Source: Algoriphagus resistens
GTDB lineage: Bacteria > Bacteroidota > Bacteroidia > Cytophagales > Cyclobacteriaceae
NCBI RefSeq assembly: GCF_001442615.1
Contig: NZ_LMXN01000019.1
Location: 1-64,000 of the forward strand
Direction of reading: 5' to 3'
Length of the DNA stretch: 64,000 nt
The translations under genes and the position numbers were made by a program. The notes beneath the pieces were generated by a model. The model was not told the DNA's origin and did not search any database. It was given only the letters and a program-made list of their open reading frames with translations. Positions 53,037 to 60,199 of this stretch are shown piece by piece (position 1 is the stretch's first letter; each line of letters starts with the position of its first letter).

Positions 53037-53094
53037 CAACTAGGTTTGCGTCAAGCGGGATTTCGTGCTTCGTTTGACGCTTTTGTGGTTGATT
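53029..53094. other. Imperfect palindrome after the alkD-like gene, attC-like
   Basis: CGCTAACAACTAGG begins right at the gene's stop, an inner stem GCGTCAAGC pairs with GCTTCGTTTGACGC, and TGTGGTTGATT closes it. The layout (short gene, then an imperfect palindrome that starts with a TAAC core and ends near GTTG) resembles integron attC sites, but the terminal box deviates from GTTRRRY. No integrase is in the window. It could equally be a terminator-like hairpin. Confidence 0.35.
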
Positions 53095-53344
53095 AATTGA
53101 TTGATTTACAGCTTCCATGATAACTACGTTTAAGTTTGAATTTTTTTAGGATGCCATACACAGGTGTGCCGGGAGCAAGGAAGTAGGAATCGGAATAAAT
53201 AGCGCAGTGAAGCAAGCGGCTTTATGCCGAAGTCTGCTGACCGCCCCGACCGGGACGCCTAACTTTGTACCGAAATAATAAGAACCACTCCTTACTTCAT
53301 TTTCCAGCAGGTGATGCCTGAAGTCTTAAAAAAAGCCAGCCCAC

Positions 53345-53369
53345 AAAAAACCCGGCTGTTTGGCCGGGC
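53345..53369 (-). terminator. Terminator of the tra operon
   Basis: On the minus strand, GCCCGGCCAAACAGCCGGG followed by TTTTTT. It lies 38 bp after the stop of the last tra-operon gene. The region 53095-53344 has no gene. Confidence 0.85.
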
Positions 53370-53406
53370 TCTGGATTAAAAATCACACAGTATAAAACGA
53401 TTAAAC

Positions 53407-54135
53407 TTACACCTTCACTCCCTTTGATCTGCTCTTCGCCTGGGGATTTTTTTTGGCTTCAGCTTCTACCAGGTCCTGGGCTGCTTTCATGACATTGTAT
53501 TTCATGCGTTTTCCCTCTCCATCATAAATATTCAATGTTTTATACCTTGGATTGGCCTCAAGCAGAAACTTGGAATCATTCCCTTCAATTTCTACTTCGT
53601 GGCGGTTTCCTTTCTTAAGGCTGTAAAGTAACAGGTCAAGCCTCTCAGGGTATTTCAGGTCTTTCAATGGAAATCCCTTCACCGCATCCTCCAGTTTATA
53701 CCCATAATTCTGGTGATATTGGATTACCGGGTAGTTCCCCTTTTCATCCCTAATCCCAAGATCCAGTTGCAGCCAGGCATTATACCGCTCTCCCTCCTTA
53801 GTAAAAAGGCTCTTGAAGACTGACCTACCTTCCAACAGATTCAATGCCTCCTTGGCCGTAATGCCCTGGTTTTGATAAAAGCGCTGAAATACTTCTTTTC
53901 CCTCAGGCGTACTTAATCTGGCATCAAAGCCATTATAATAATACCTGCCCTCATCCGACTTTCTAAAATGTAAGCCGTACCCGAGTTTTTTGACCCCAAG
54001 ATCCTTGGTCAAGTTCAGTTCAAAATCGCTTTTCTTGGCCTTGATCTGTTTTTCCAGTTCTTTGTTCAGTGTCTCCCCGAATCCTGAATATTTCAGCCGG
54101 TCCTGCAGTTCCTGTATATTTTCCTTTATCGTCAT
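53407..54135 (-). CDS. DUF3945-like protein of conjugative elements
   Basis: The 242-residue protein starts TIKENIQELQDRLKYSGFG and contains a DUF3945-like stretch: GRYYYNGFDARLSTPEGKEVFQRFYQNQGITAKEALNLLEGRSVFKSLFTKEGERYNAWLQLDLG and LLLYSLKKGNRHEVEIEGNDSKFLLEANPRYKTLNIYDGEGKRMKYN. Such proteins occur near the end of Bacteroidota Tra operons and have no known activity. Last gene of the operon, 7 bp after traN and before a terminator. Confidence 0.65.
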   Translation of the reverse strand: MTIKENIQELQDRLKYSGFGETLNKELEKQIKAKKSDFELNLTKDLGVKKLGYGLHFRKSDEGRYYYNGFDARLSTPEGKEVFQRFYQNQGITAKEALNLLEGRSVFKSLFTKEGERYNAWLQLDLGIRDEKGNYPVIQYHQNYGYKLEDAVKGFPLKDLKYPERLDLLLYSLKKGNRHEVEIEGNDSKFLLEANPRYKTLNIYDGEGKRMKYNVMKAAQDLVEAEAKKNPQAKSRSKGVKV

Positions 54136-54142
54136 GATTGGG

Positions 54143-54982
54143 TTATTTTTGGTTAGAAATTAAAATGGGTTGAACCTGAAGCAGTTTCTTCCCTGAAAGC
54201 GTCACGACCGGATTGCGGTCACCATTGCTTTCAAAAACCTGAATGGAAAGTTCCTTTGCATCAGAGATGGTAAACCGGGGAAATGCAAAGACAGCCAACC
54301 CTGCGGACTTACCGCCAACGCCTTGAAATGGACTGAAAGAAATTGGCTCCAAGGTCAATTCCCTGATTGCAGTTCGCCTCGCCTTCTTTTTGTCCTGGAC
54401 AGTGAATAGCCATTTTTTTGGCAGATAGTCCACCCGGCTTTCATTTTCAACTGCAAGTTGAAGGAAGAGCACCCCGTCCTTCTCAACTAGTTCCCCCAGT
54501 CCCAACCTGATCATACCCCTCTTTTTACCCCAGAATAATTTATCGGGAGTCCGCTGGGACAGCTCATTGATCACAGCAGAAATATCAGCCGCATTCATAC
54601 CCGATCCTTCCAACAGGGCTTTGGCATATTCGACTTCCTGTTGCTTTCCCATATCAATAGGTCTGGCATCCGGATATTCTGTGAAGCCCACCGTAAAAGG
54701 ATAAAGTTTGCCTTCTGTTGTAATGACATACATACTCGTGGAATCAAAATGTCTTACTCCAGCTTTCAGCTTCAGCACGTTGGGAGCAGCTTTGTCCTTT
54801 TCAGACAGCACCGCCGGACTTCCAAAATCCGCACTGACCACTTCATAAGGAAAAACCAGCACAGTGGTTTTGTCCCATCCGATCTGAATCGGATACGTTT
54901 CCATCTGTGCCTCATGAACCAGTTGGGCACAGCAAATCCGGGATAGCGCAAACGCTATCAATAGCATTGAAATTTTCATCAT
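54143..54982 (-). CDS. traN: Conjugative transposon protein TraN (DUF4138)
   Basis: The 279-residue protein has a signal peptide (SMLLIAFALSRICC) and the TraN/DUF4138 pattern: PIQIGWDKTTVLVFPYEVVSADFGSPAVL, VLKLKAGVRHFDSTSMYVITTEGKLYPFTVGF, and the second strand set VDYLPKKWLFTVQDKKKARRTAIRELTLEPISF. TraN is a VirB9-like outer-membrane-complex component. It follows traM by 21 bp. Confidence 0.88.
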   Translation of the reverse strand: MMKISMLLIAFALSRICCAQLVHEAQMETYPIQIGWDKTTVLVFPYEVVSADFGSPAVLSEKDKAAPNVLKLKAGVRHFDSTSMYVITTEGKLYPFTVGFTEYPDARPIDMGKQQEVEYAKALLEGSGMNAADISAVINELSQRTPDKLFWGKKRGMIRLGLGELVEKDGVLFLQLAVENESRVDYLPKKWLFTVQDKKKARRTAIRELTLEPISFSPFQGVGGKSAGLAVFAFPRFTISDAKELSIQVFESNGDRNPVVTLSGKKLLQVQPILISNQK

Positions 54983-55003
54983 GTATGGTTTTTTAGTGGA
55001 TAA

Positions 55004-56242
55004 TCAATTGCCAGAAAGATCCGTCAAGAGTAGCGGGTGGCCTGCTTTGACGGTTACTTTAACCAATTTTGCTTTTTTGGACAGGATACCTTTTACTGTT
55101 TCCATCCCGGCCATGGAAGCCTGCGCCTCCCAGGAGGATGACATCCCCATCATATTCATAGACTGGATCCCATCACCTGCTCCCTGCTTGACTGCATCAC
55201 GGGTGATGGCATTTGGAATCTTTATTCCGGGGAGTGCATCCAGATCCACCACGTTTAGATCAACAGGAATGATCAGGTTACCCGAACGGATACGCCGGAC
55301 TTCAATATTCAGTCGTTCACCGTTAAGGGTACAGACTCCGGTTACAGGTGTGCCTGCTAAAAATTCCACCCCATCAATGAATATGGACTGGGTCAATTCC
55401 ATTTCGATGGAAGCACCCGTTACCACTTCCTGATCTTTGGTCACCTGTGCAGCAATAGCAGGCCGAATGGCAGCAAAGGATTGCTGCTTATCGCTATCCA
55501 GTGAATAGAACCCATTTCGTTCCCTTTGCGGATAGGCAAATTCCTTAAAATACTCCGTTTGAGGATTATCCCGATCCAGACTGACAGAAAAAACAGCTTC
55601 CCCTTCCCATTCATTTGTCTGTGACATGCGTTCATGAACCCGTTGTGGATGCTGCACATCAAGTAATTTATCCAGCATGGAATCAATCCGCTCCATCTCA
55701 GGGTCTTCCATTTCAGGGGCGATAACAGATGCCATCATAGCTTCCAGCCTTTGCAGATCAGGATCGCCAGAAGCACTCCCCTGCCCTGGTGCTTCGGATT
55801 CAAGCGTGACAATTTCTTGCCCGACAGGTTCATGCTGTATATCCGGTTGGTTGAGTAGATTTTCCAGGGTAAACAATTTTTCCTGCACCTCGTTTTCCGT
55901 TTCCTGAAGTGTACTTTCCTGTCCTGTGTGTGCAGTAGAACGATGTGAAGTATCCTCTTTCTCTGTTGAACTACCGGCAAATGGATCCATCCTCCTTTGC
56001 TCCCGTACCTGCGAAGCCCTTTTTTCCGCCTGTTCATAGGATTCCAGTTTGTTCAGAGCGAGCGATTCAACCTGGGCTTCGGGTAGCGTCATGTTCAGTC
56101 CTTTCTGCTGTTCGCCTATACCTGGTTCACCCGTACCTCCGCCCATGGCCCAGAAAGCAAGGCAAAGGAATGGGAGGGTAAGGATGGGAAGAGCAAGTAA
56201 AAATTTGCGTTCTTTTTTCTGTTTTTCAGTTAGCTGTTGCAT
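55004..56242 (-). CDS. traM: Conjugative transposon protein TraM
   Basis: The 412-residue protein has one N-terminal transmembrane helix (KFLLALPILTLPFLCLAFWAMGGG), a Glu/Gln-rich flexible part (residues 60-220), and a C-terminal VirB10/TraM-like domain: IRPAIAAQVTKDQEVVTGASIEMELTQSIFIDGVEFLAGTPVTGVCTLNGERLNIEVRRIRSGNLIIPVDLNVVDLDALPGIKIPNAITRD. It spans the envelope as part of the transfer channel. It overlaps closely with traL (1-bp gap). Confidence 0.88.
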   Translation of the reverse strand: MQQLTEKQKKERKFLLALPILTLPFLCLAFWAMGGGTGEPGIGEQQKGLNMTLPEAQVESLALNKLESYEQAEKRASQVREQRRMDPFAGSSTEKEDTSHRSTAHTGQESTLQETENEVQEKLFTLENLLNQPDIQHEPVGQEIVTLESEAPGQGSASGDPDLQRLEAMMASVIAPEMEDPEMERIDSMLDKLLDVQHPQRVHERMSQTNEWEGEAVFSVSLDRDNPQTEYFKEFAYPQRERNGFYSLDSDKQQSFAAIRPAIAAQVTKDQEVVTGASIEMELTQSIFIDGVEFLAGTPVTGVCTLNGERLNIEVRRIRSGNLIIPVDLNVVDLDALPGIKIPNAITRDAVKQGAGDGIQSMNMMGMSSSWEAQASMAGMETVKGILSKKAKLVKVTVKAGHPLLLTDLSGN

Positions 56243-56243
56243 G

Positions 56244-56519
56244 TTATGGATTGGTTATTGGTTTGTGGAGCAGTGAGTCGTAATAAATCAGCGGAGGTTC
56301 CCAAGCAGGGATACGCAGGGAATCGGTAGTTTCTGTGGATATTCCCAGCATCAAACTACCTCCTAGCACCACAATAGAAAGCAGTATAAAAGCAAGTATC
56401 AATTGCTTTTTTGCCTGCTCCGGGAGCCGGTTGACCTTATTGGAAAGCAGAGAAGTATATTTTTTGGGAAAGGCACTTTCCTGAATTGCAGCCGAAACAG
56501 TAATCCCCAGTATTCTCAT
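56244..56519 (-). CDS. traL: TraL-like small membrane protein (DUF3989)
   Basis: The 91-residue protein has a short basic N-terminal part and one membrane helix (KQLILAFILLSIVVLGGSLMLGIS), followed by a polar tail. Position between traK and traM and size match TraL. It overlaps traK by 4 bp. Confidence 0.7.
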   Translation of the reverse strand: MRILGITVSAAIQESAFPKKYTSLLSNKVNRLPEQAKKQLILAFILLSIVVLGGSLMLGISTETTDSLRIPAWEPPLIYYDSLLHKPITNP

Positions 56520-57133
56520 CGTTTCTGCACCGTTATCGTTTCGTTGGAAAGGGTTTCCCAGTTTTCAATCAGAAATCCGTGGGGATTCTGATCCGTGCGG
56601 TCAATGTGCCGCAGCCTTCCTTTGGTAATCAGACTTCTGGTCACCACCGAAGTAGGCCGGATGATCTTTTGCTTTCCGTAAAACCTGAAATCAAAAGGAT
56701 AAGAATCCATCGAGATGCTCACACTGTCCGTCTCCACGGTCTGATTCATATTGGCTGATACGATTTCTGTGTAATAGCCCCTTTCCCGCAGGTTGTCATA
56801 GACTTTCTTGGCAGAACCATCCGCCAGATACAGGCTCTTGGACACTTGCTCCCGGATGAAGTTTTCGTCCGGACTCAGGGAGAAGAAATAATGATGGAAC
56901 ATGCTCACATGATCCCTTGCCTCTACCGGTATATTTTCTTTTTTAGTAGCCGAAAAAGCTTCCAGCGCTTTCCCTTCAGCCAGGATATAGATCCGCTCCT
57001 GTGCTGCCTGGGTTGCCTGTATTGCCTTCATTCCCAGGTATCCTGACAGGCACAGTGAACCCAGGGTAACTGCAAAGGATAGGTATTTGACATGGCGGAA
57101 AGCAGTATCCAGATTTTTGAGATTTTGAAACAT
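56516..57133 (-). CDS. traK: Conjugative transposon protein TraK
   Basis: The 205-residue protein has an N-terminal helix (VKYLSFAVTLGSLCLSGYLGM) and the VirB8-like periplasmic domain: IPVEARDHVSMFHHYFFSLSPDENFIREQVSKSLYLADGSAKKVYDNLRERGYY and RFYGKQKIIRPTSVVTRSLITKGRLRHIDRTDQNPHGFLIENWE. TraK is a VirB8-type assembly factor. It follows traJ by 6 bp. Confidence 0.88.
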   Translation of the reverse strand: MFQNLKNLDTAFRHVKYLSFAVTLGSLCLSGYLGMKAIQATQAAQERIYILAEGKALEAFSATKKENIPVEARDHVSMFHHYFFSLSPDENFIREQVSKSLYLADGSAKKVYDNLRERGYYTEIVSANMNQTVETDSVSISMDSYPFDFRFYGKQKIIRPTSVVTRSLITKGRLRHIDRTDQNPHGFLIENWETLSNETITVQKR

Positions 57134-57139
57134 AGGATC

Positions 57140-58123
57140 TTATTTGATGACTTGTTGAATAACCCGGGTTCCACCCAACGCACCGGACTTGGCTGCCCCT
57201 GTGGCATTATTGAGAAGCCCATCCCGACCTCCGGGCTGTACAATAAATCCCGCCACATTGGGCACCGTCATATAACCGATAATAGCAATGACCATGAAGA
57301 CCAGGTAGCCTACCGAAGAAGTAAAATCCCCATCCAGTACCATCATATTGAGTTGGATTTTTGCGATGATGGCACCAAAGATATTGGCAACCGGAAGCCA
57401 CATAGAGACATGGATGTAGCGCGCAAACCAGGCCGTCATTGTATGCTGGAAACCGTCAAAGACAGACAGACCAAAGACGAGCGGACCAAGAATGGAAAGC
57501 ACAATCAGCTGAAAGGTGCGGACGGTGTTAATACAGAGGGCAGCGGCAAAAAACAGCATCTGCAAAAACTCTGAAATCAGCTTGCTGATAATAGCTTTCA
57601 GACTAAACACAAAAAGCTCATTGGTCATCCGCTCCCACAAACCCACCTCCTTTATATTTTCCGGATGGTGTTGGGCTGCACTTTCATTGAGGTAATTCAT
57701 GTAAGGCTCCGGTTCCTCAGTTTCCATTTCTTCTATATGCCTTGCAATGGCCAGGTTACTGCCTTCCACCATTTCAGAGGTAGCACGGATAATCGGGGAC
57801 ATGGTCCCGTTGATCACGGCAAGCACCTGCGGAAAAAGCATAATTGCCAAACCTATTGCAAAAGGGCGAAGCAATGGATACATATCAATAGGTTCCGAGC
57901 GTGCGATATGACCCCACACTCGCATGCTGATATACCAGATGGCTGCAAATCCCGCCAACGCTCTTGCCACGGTGATCAGCCCATTGGCCAGCGGAATCAT
58001 TTCATCGTAGAGCTGATCCAATACCTCATGCAGCCCTTCCACCTCCCCTGAAATAGTCTGTGCATGGGCAGATTGGGTGAGTAGGAATCCAATTCCCACT
58101 AGCAAAATGGCTTGTGTTCTCAT
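57140..58123 (-). CDS. traJ: Conjugative transposon protein TraJ
   Basis: The 327-residue membrane protein has a signal (ILLVGIGFLLTQSAHAQ) and about six helices in VirB6-like order: LANGLITVARALAGFAAIWYISMRVWGHIARSEPIDMYPLLRPFAIGLAIMLFP, LQMLFFAAALCINTVRTFQLIVLSILGPLVFGLSVFDGFQHTMTAWFARYIHVSMWLPVANIFGAIIAKIQ. TraJ is the VirB6-type inner-membrane channel. A non-coding gap of 88 bp before it holds the shared leader element; elsewhere the operon is tightly packed. Confidence 0.88.
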   Translation of the reverse strand: MRTQAILLVGIGFLLTQSAHAQTISGEVEGLHEVLDQLYDEMIPLANGLITVARALAGFAAIWYISMRVWGHIARSEPIDMYPLLRPFAIGLAIMLFPQVLAVINGTMSPIIRATSEMVEGSNLAIARHIEEMETEEPEPYMNYLNESAAQHHPENIKEVGLWERMTNELFVFSLKAIISKLISEFLQMLFFAAALCINTVRTFQLIVLSILGPLVFGLSVFDGFQHTMTAWFARYIHVSMWLPVANIFGAIIAKIQLNMMVLDGDFTSSVGYLVFMVIAIIGYMTVPNVAGFIVQPGGRDGLLNNATGAAKSGALGGTRVIQQVIK

Positions 58124-58200
58124 CTGTTTATAATTGTTTTTCAGAGGTCATATGGAATCTCGCACGATGAATAATCACACCAATGTGTGTCACTTTGGGT
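58124..58200 (-). repeat. Leader element shared with the methyltransferase upstream region (copy 2)
   Basis: On the minus strand it reads GTGTGATTATTCATCGTGCG, AGATTCCATATGACCTCTG and AACAATTATAAACAG up to the traJ ATG. It matches the leader at 10566-10640 in order, spacing and distance to the start codon. It may be an internal promoter that drives traJ to traN. Confidence 0.6.
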
Positions 58201-58211
58201 CATGCTCGATT

Positions 58212-58862
58212 TCATGGATTTATTCCGTTTAATTCCAGAATGGACTTACGTTCATTCCTCACTCTATTTCGTTGATTACCAAGTGAGTTAATCTCACTGT
58301 TTATTTCCCGTAGAGAGACCAACAGACCAGACATTTCCCCATGCAGGCGATCAATGGCTTCCAATCGTTCGAAATCCGACATGCGCAACTCCCCTGCCGT
58401 GAGAATCAGTACCAGCTCATCAAGGTTACGCAGGGAAGCTTTAAACAGTCCTTCATACATTTCCACCAGAAATGCGAGCTCCGCAGCAGAAAAAGAATCC
58501 CCATCGGTAACCTTGGTATAAGTGGATTTATATTCGCTTAGAATCCGCTGCTGGTATTGGATGATTTCTGCTACCCGATAATATTTTCTGACTTCAGGAC
58601 TCACGGTAAGGAGTTCATTCAAAAATGCCTCGTGGAGCTTGAAATTTCCTTCGGCTATTCCTTTGACTGTATTATACCCCTTGTCCAATATGGTATAGCC
58701 TTTATACATGTTGTCGAGTATTTTTTTCATCTGGATGAGCTTCTCGTAATTCAGAATAAGCTGTGTGGCTTCATGAGCCTGGCTTTTCCCAAGAGTGGGT
58801 TGCAACAAGACAAGCAAAAGCATCCCCTGCCAAATGAGTTGTTTGATTTTACCTAACATCAT
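58212..58862 (-). CDS. TraI-like conjugation protein, third tandem paralogue (annotated TerB-like elsewhere)
   Basis: The frame opens at 58934, but the ATG at 58862 gives a signal peptide (MMLGKIKQLIWQGMLLLVLLQPTLGKSQA) and overlaps the previous gene by only 14 bp. The mature protein is helical: ATQLILNYEKLIQMKKILDNMYKGYTILDKGYNTVKGIAEGNFKLHEAFLNELLTVSPEVRKYYRVAEIIQYQQRILSEY, then LRMSDFERLEAIDRLHGEMSGLLVSLREINSEI. It shares the MxDxxRLxxIDxL motif and size with the two genes upstream, suggesting tandem duplication. Confidence 0.75.
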   Translation of the reverse strand: MMLGKIKQLIWQGMLLLVLLQPTLGKSQAHEATQLILNYEKLIQMKKILDNMYKGYTILDKGYNTVKGIAEGNFKLHEAFLNELLTVSPEVRKYYRVAEIIQYQQRILSEYKSTYTKVTDGDSFSAAELAFLVEMYEGLFKASLRNLDELVLILTAGELRMSDFERLEAIDRLHGEMSGLLVSLREINSEINSLGNQRNRVRNERKSILELNGINP

Positions 58863-59523
58863 AGAAACTGTTAACCTGTTGCTGTTGGATTTCTTTGCTT
58901 TTCCTGTGCATTTCCAATGATCGGATTCGCCCATTGTAGGCCTTCAAGGCTTGAAAAAGCTGCTGGATCCCGACATACAATCCATCTATGGCAGCCAGCC
59001 GCTCCCCATCATCCATTTCATAGCTATCCGAAGTCATTACTTCCCTGAGCTCATCCATGACAAAACCGGACTCCTCTTCAATTTTCCAATTGAATCTGTT
59101 GACAGCCAAAATCTCCCGCTCTTCCAGCATCGCCTGATCAACCAAATAATAATCCATCCAATCCACCTCCCTGTTAATCTGTCTATACAGGTTCAGTATT
59201 TCCACCGCAACCGGATAATCCCGGACTACGGGATGGACAGCTGCCAGGGATCCGAAGTAATTTGAGTGAAGTGAGAATTCACCGTCCTGAATGTCTCCGA
59301 CCAGACTCCATCCTACCCTAGCTACCTCATATCCTTTTTTTGCCACCTCCAAATAGGCAGAGAGTGCAACTATCTGATTGAGTTTGTAGCTGGTCTGCAG
59401 CTTTTTCTGCCTGGTCCACTCCGCCAGGGTCTGTGCGGTTACACATAGCCCAAAACACATCATTGCCAGCAGGAGAATTACCCTGCTTACTCTCCGGGAA
59501 TTGTTACTGTCCATCCAAATCAT
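58849..59523 (-). CDS. TraI-like conjugation protein, second tandem paralogue
   Basis: The 224-residue protein has a signal peptide (VILLLAMMCFGLCVTAQ) and a helical body: EWTRQKKLQTSYKLNQIVALSAYLEVAKKGYEVARVGWSLVGDIQDGEFSLHSNYFGSLAAVHPVVRDYPVAVEILNLYRQINREVDWMDYY, then SYEMDDGERLAAIDGLYVGIQQLFQALKAYNGRIRSLEMHRKSKE. It overlaps the upstream gene by 20 bp and the next by 14 bp. It is homologous to its neighbours; its exact role in the transfer complex is unknown. Confidence 0.78.
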   Translation of the reverse strand: MIWMDSNNSRRVSRVILLLAMMCFGLCVTAQTLAEWTRQKKLQTSYKLNQIVALSAYLEVAKKGYEVARVGWSLVGDIQDGEFSLHSNYFGSLAAVHPVVRDYPVAVEILNLYRQINREVDWMDYYLVDQAMLEEREILAVNRFNWKIEEESGFVMDELREVMTSDSYEMDDGERLAAIDGLYVGIQQLFQALKAYNGRIRSLEMHRKSKEIQQQQVNSFYDVR

Positions 59524-60199
59524 AGTTCTGTTTTAGGTTGTTGAACGGCAGTAATTCACGGGAATGGATCAGGCGCATATTCCGGGAATTAACCGATCTT
59601 AAATCCCCCAGATTTTTGCGGATTCTGTCCTCCGCCAGATGAAGGGAAGCCAATCGGTCTGCATCATTCATCTGGGTGGTAAATGATGTCATCACCCCAG
59701 TCAGATGGCTGAGATTCTGCAGCGACTCCTCAAGGATTTGTTGATAGACCCCACTGATCACCTTCTTTTCCTCCCATGCCAATACAGCAGAACTGTTGAT
59801 CAGCCCCCAGGTATTCTGGTATTCCCTGACCAGCTGTTTTTGCATAGCGGCAATATCCCGCACCCTTTGAAACTGGGAGATAAGACTCTTGACCTTCCAG
59901 AGTTCCTCAAAGAGCTCGTCGTATTGCTTCCGCTGTTTTTCAGTCCAATCCGAGATCTCCTGAAGCTTGAGTTTGCTCAGTTTATTCTCCAACACCTTCT
60001 GTGCATTCTGAAGCCAGATGGTCTGGTTCTGCAAGCGCTGGATTTTTAGATCAATAGCCTGGATGACTTTCTTCACTGCTGCCTTGATTACCTCAATAAT
60101 TACATTAATTGGTACTGCAGTGGCATTTTGGCTGGGCAATACCGTAAATCCAACAGCCAGCGGAATACTCATAGCAATAATTCTTTTTCTGATGTTCAT
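59504..60199 (-). CDS. Conjugal transfer protein TraI-like, first of three
   Basis: The 231-residue protein has a signal region (KRIIAMSIPLAVGFTVLPSQNATA) and the typical INVIIEVIKAAVKKVIQAIDLKIQRLQNQTIWLQNAQKVLENKLSKLKLQEISDWTEKQRKQYDELFEELWKVKSL segment, then MTSFTTQMNDADRLASLHLAEDRIRKNLGDLRSVNSRNMRL. The coiled-coil start with IWLQNAQKVLENKLS is the recognisable family mark of Bacteroidota TraI-type proteins. It follows traG with a 4-bp overlap. Confidence 0.82.
   Translation of the reverse strand: MNIRKRIIAMSIPLAVGFTVLPSQNATAVPINVIIEVIKAAVKKVIQAIDLKIQRLQNQTIWLQNAQKVLENKLSKLKLQEISDWTEKQRKQYDELFEELWKVKSLISQFQRVRDIAAMQKQLVREYQNTWGLINSSAVLAWEEKKVISGVYQQILEESLQNLSHLTGVMTSFTTQMNDADRLASLHLAEDRIRKNLGDLRSVNSRNMRLIHSRELLPFNNLKQNYDLDGQ

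Noticed and set aside
57092..57574. 160-codon plus-strand frame
   Set aside because: Antisense to traJ; highly charged reversed-membrane composition.
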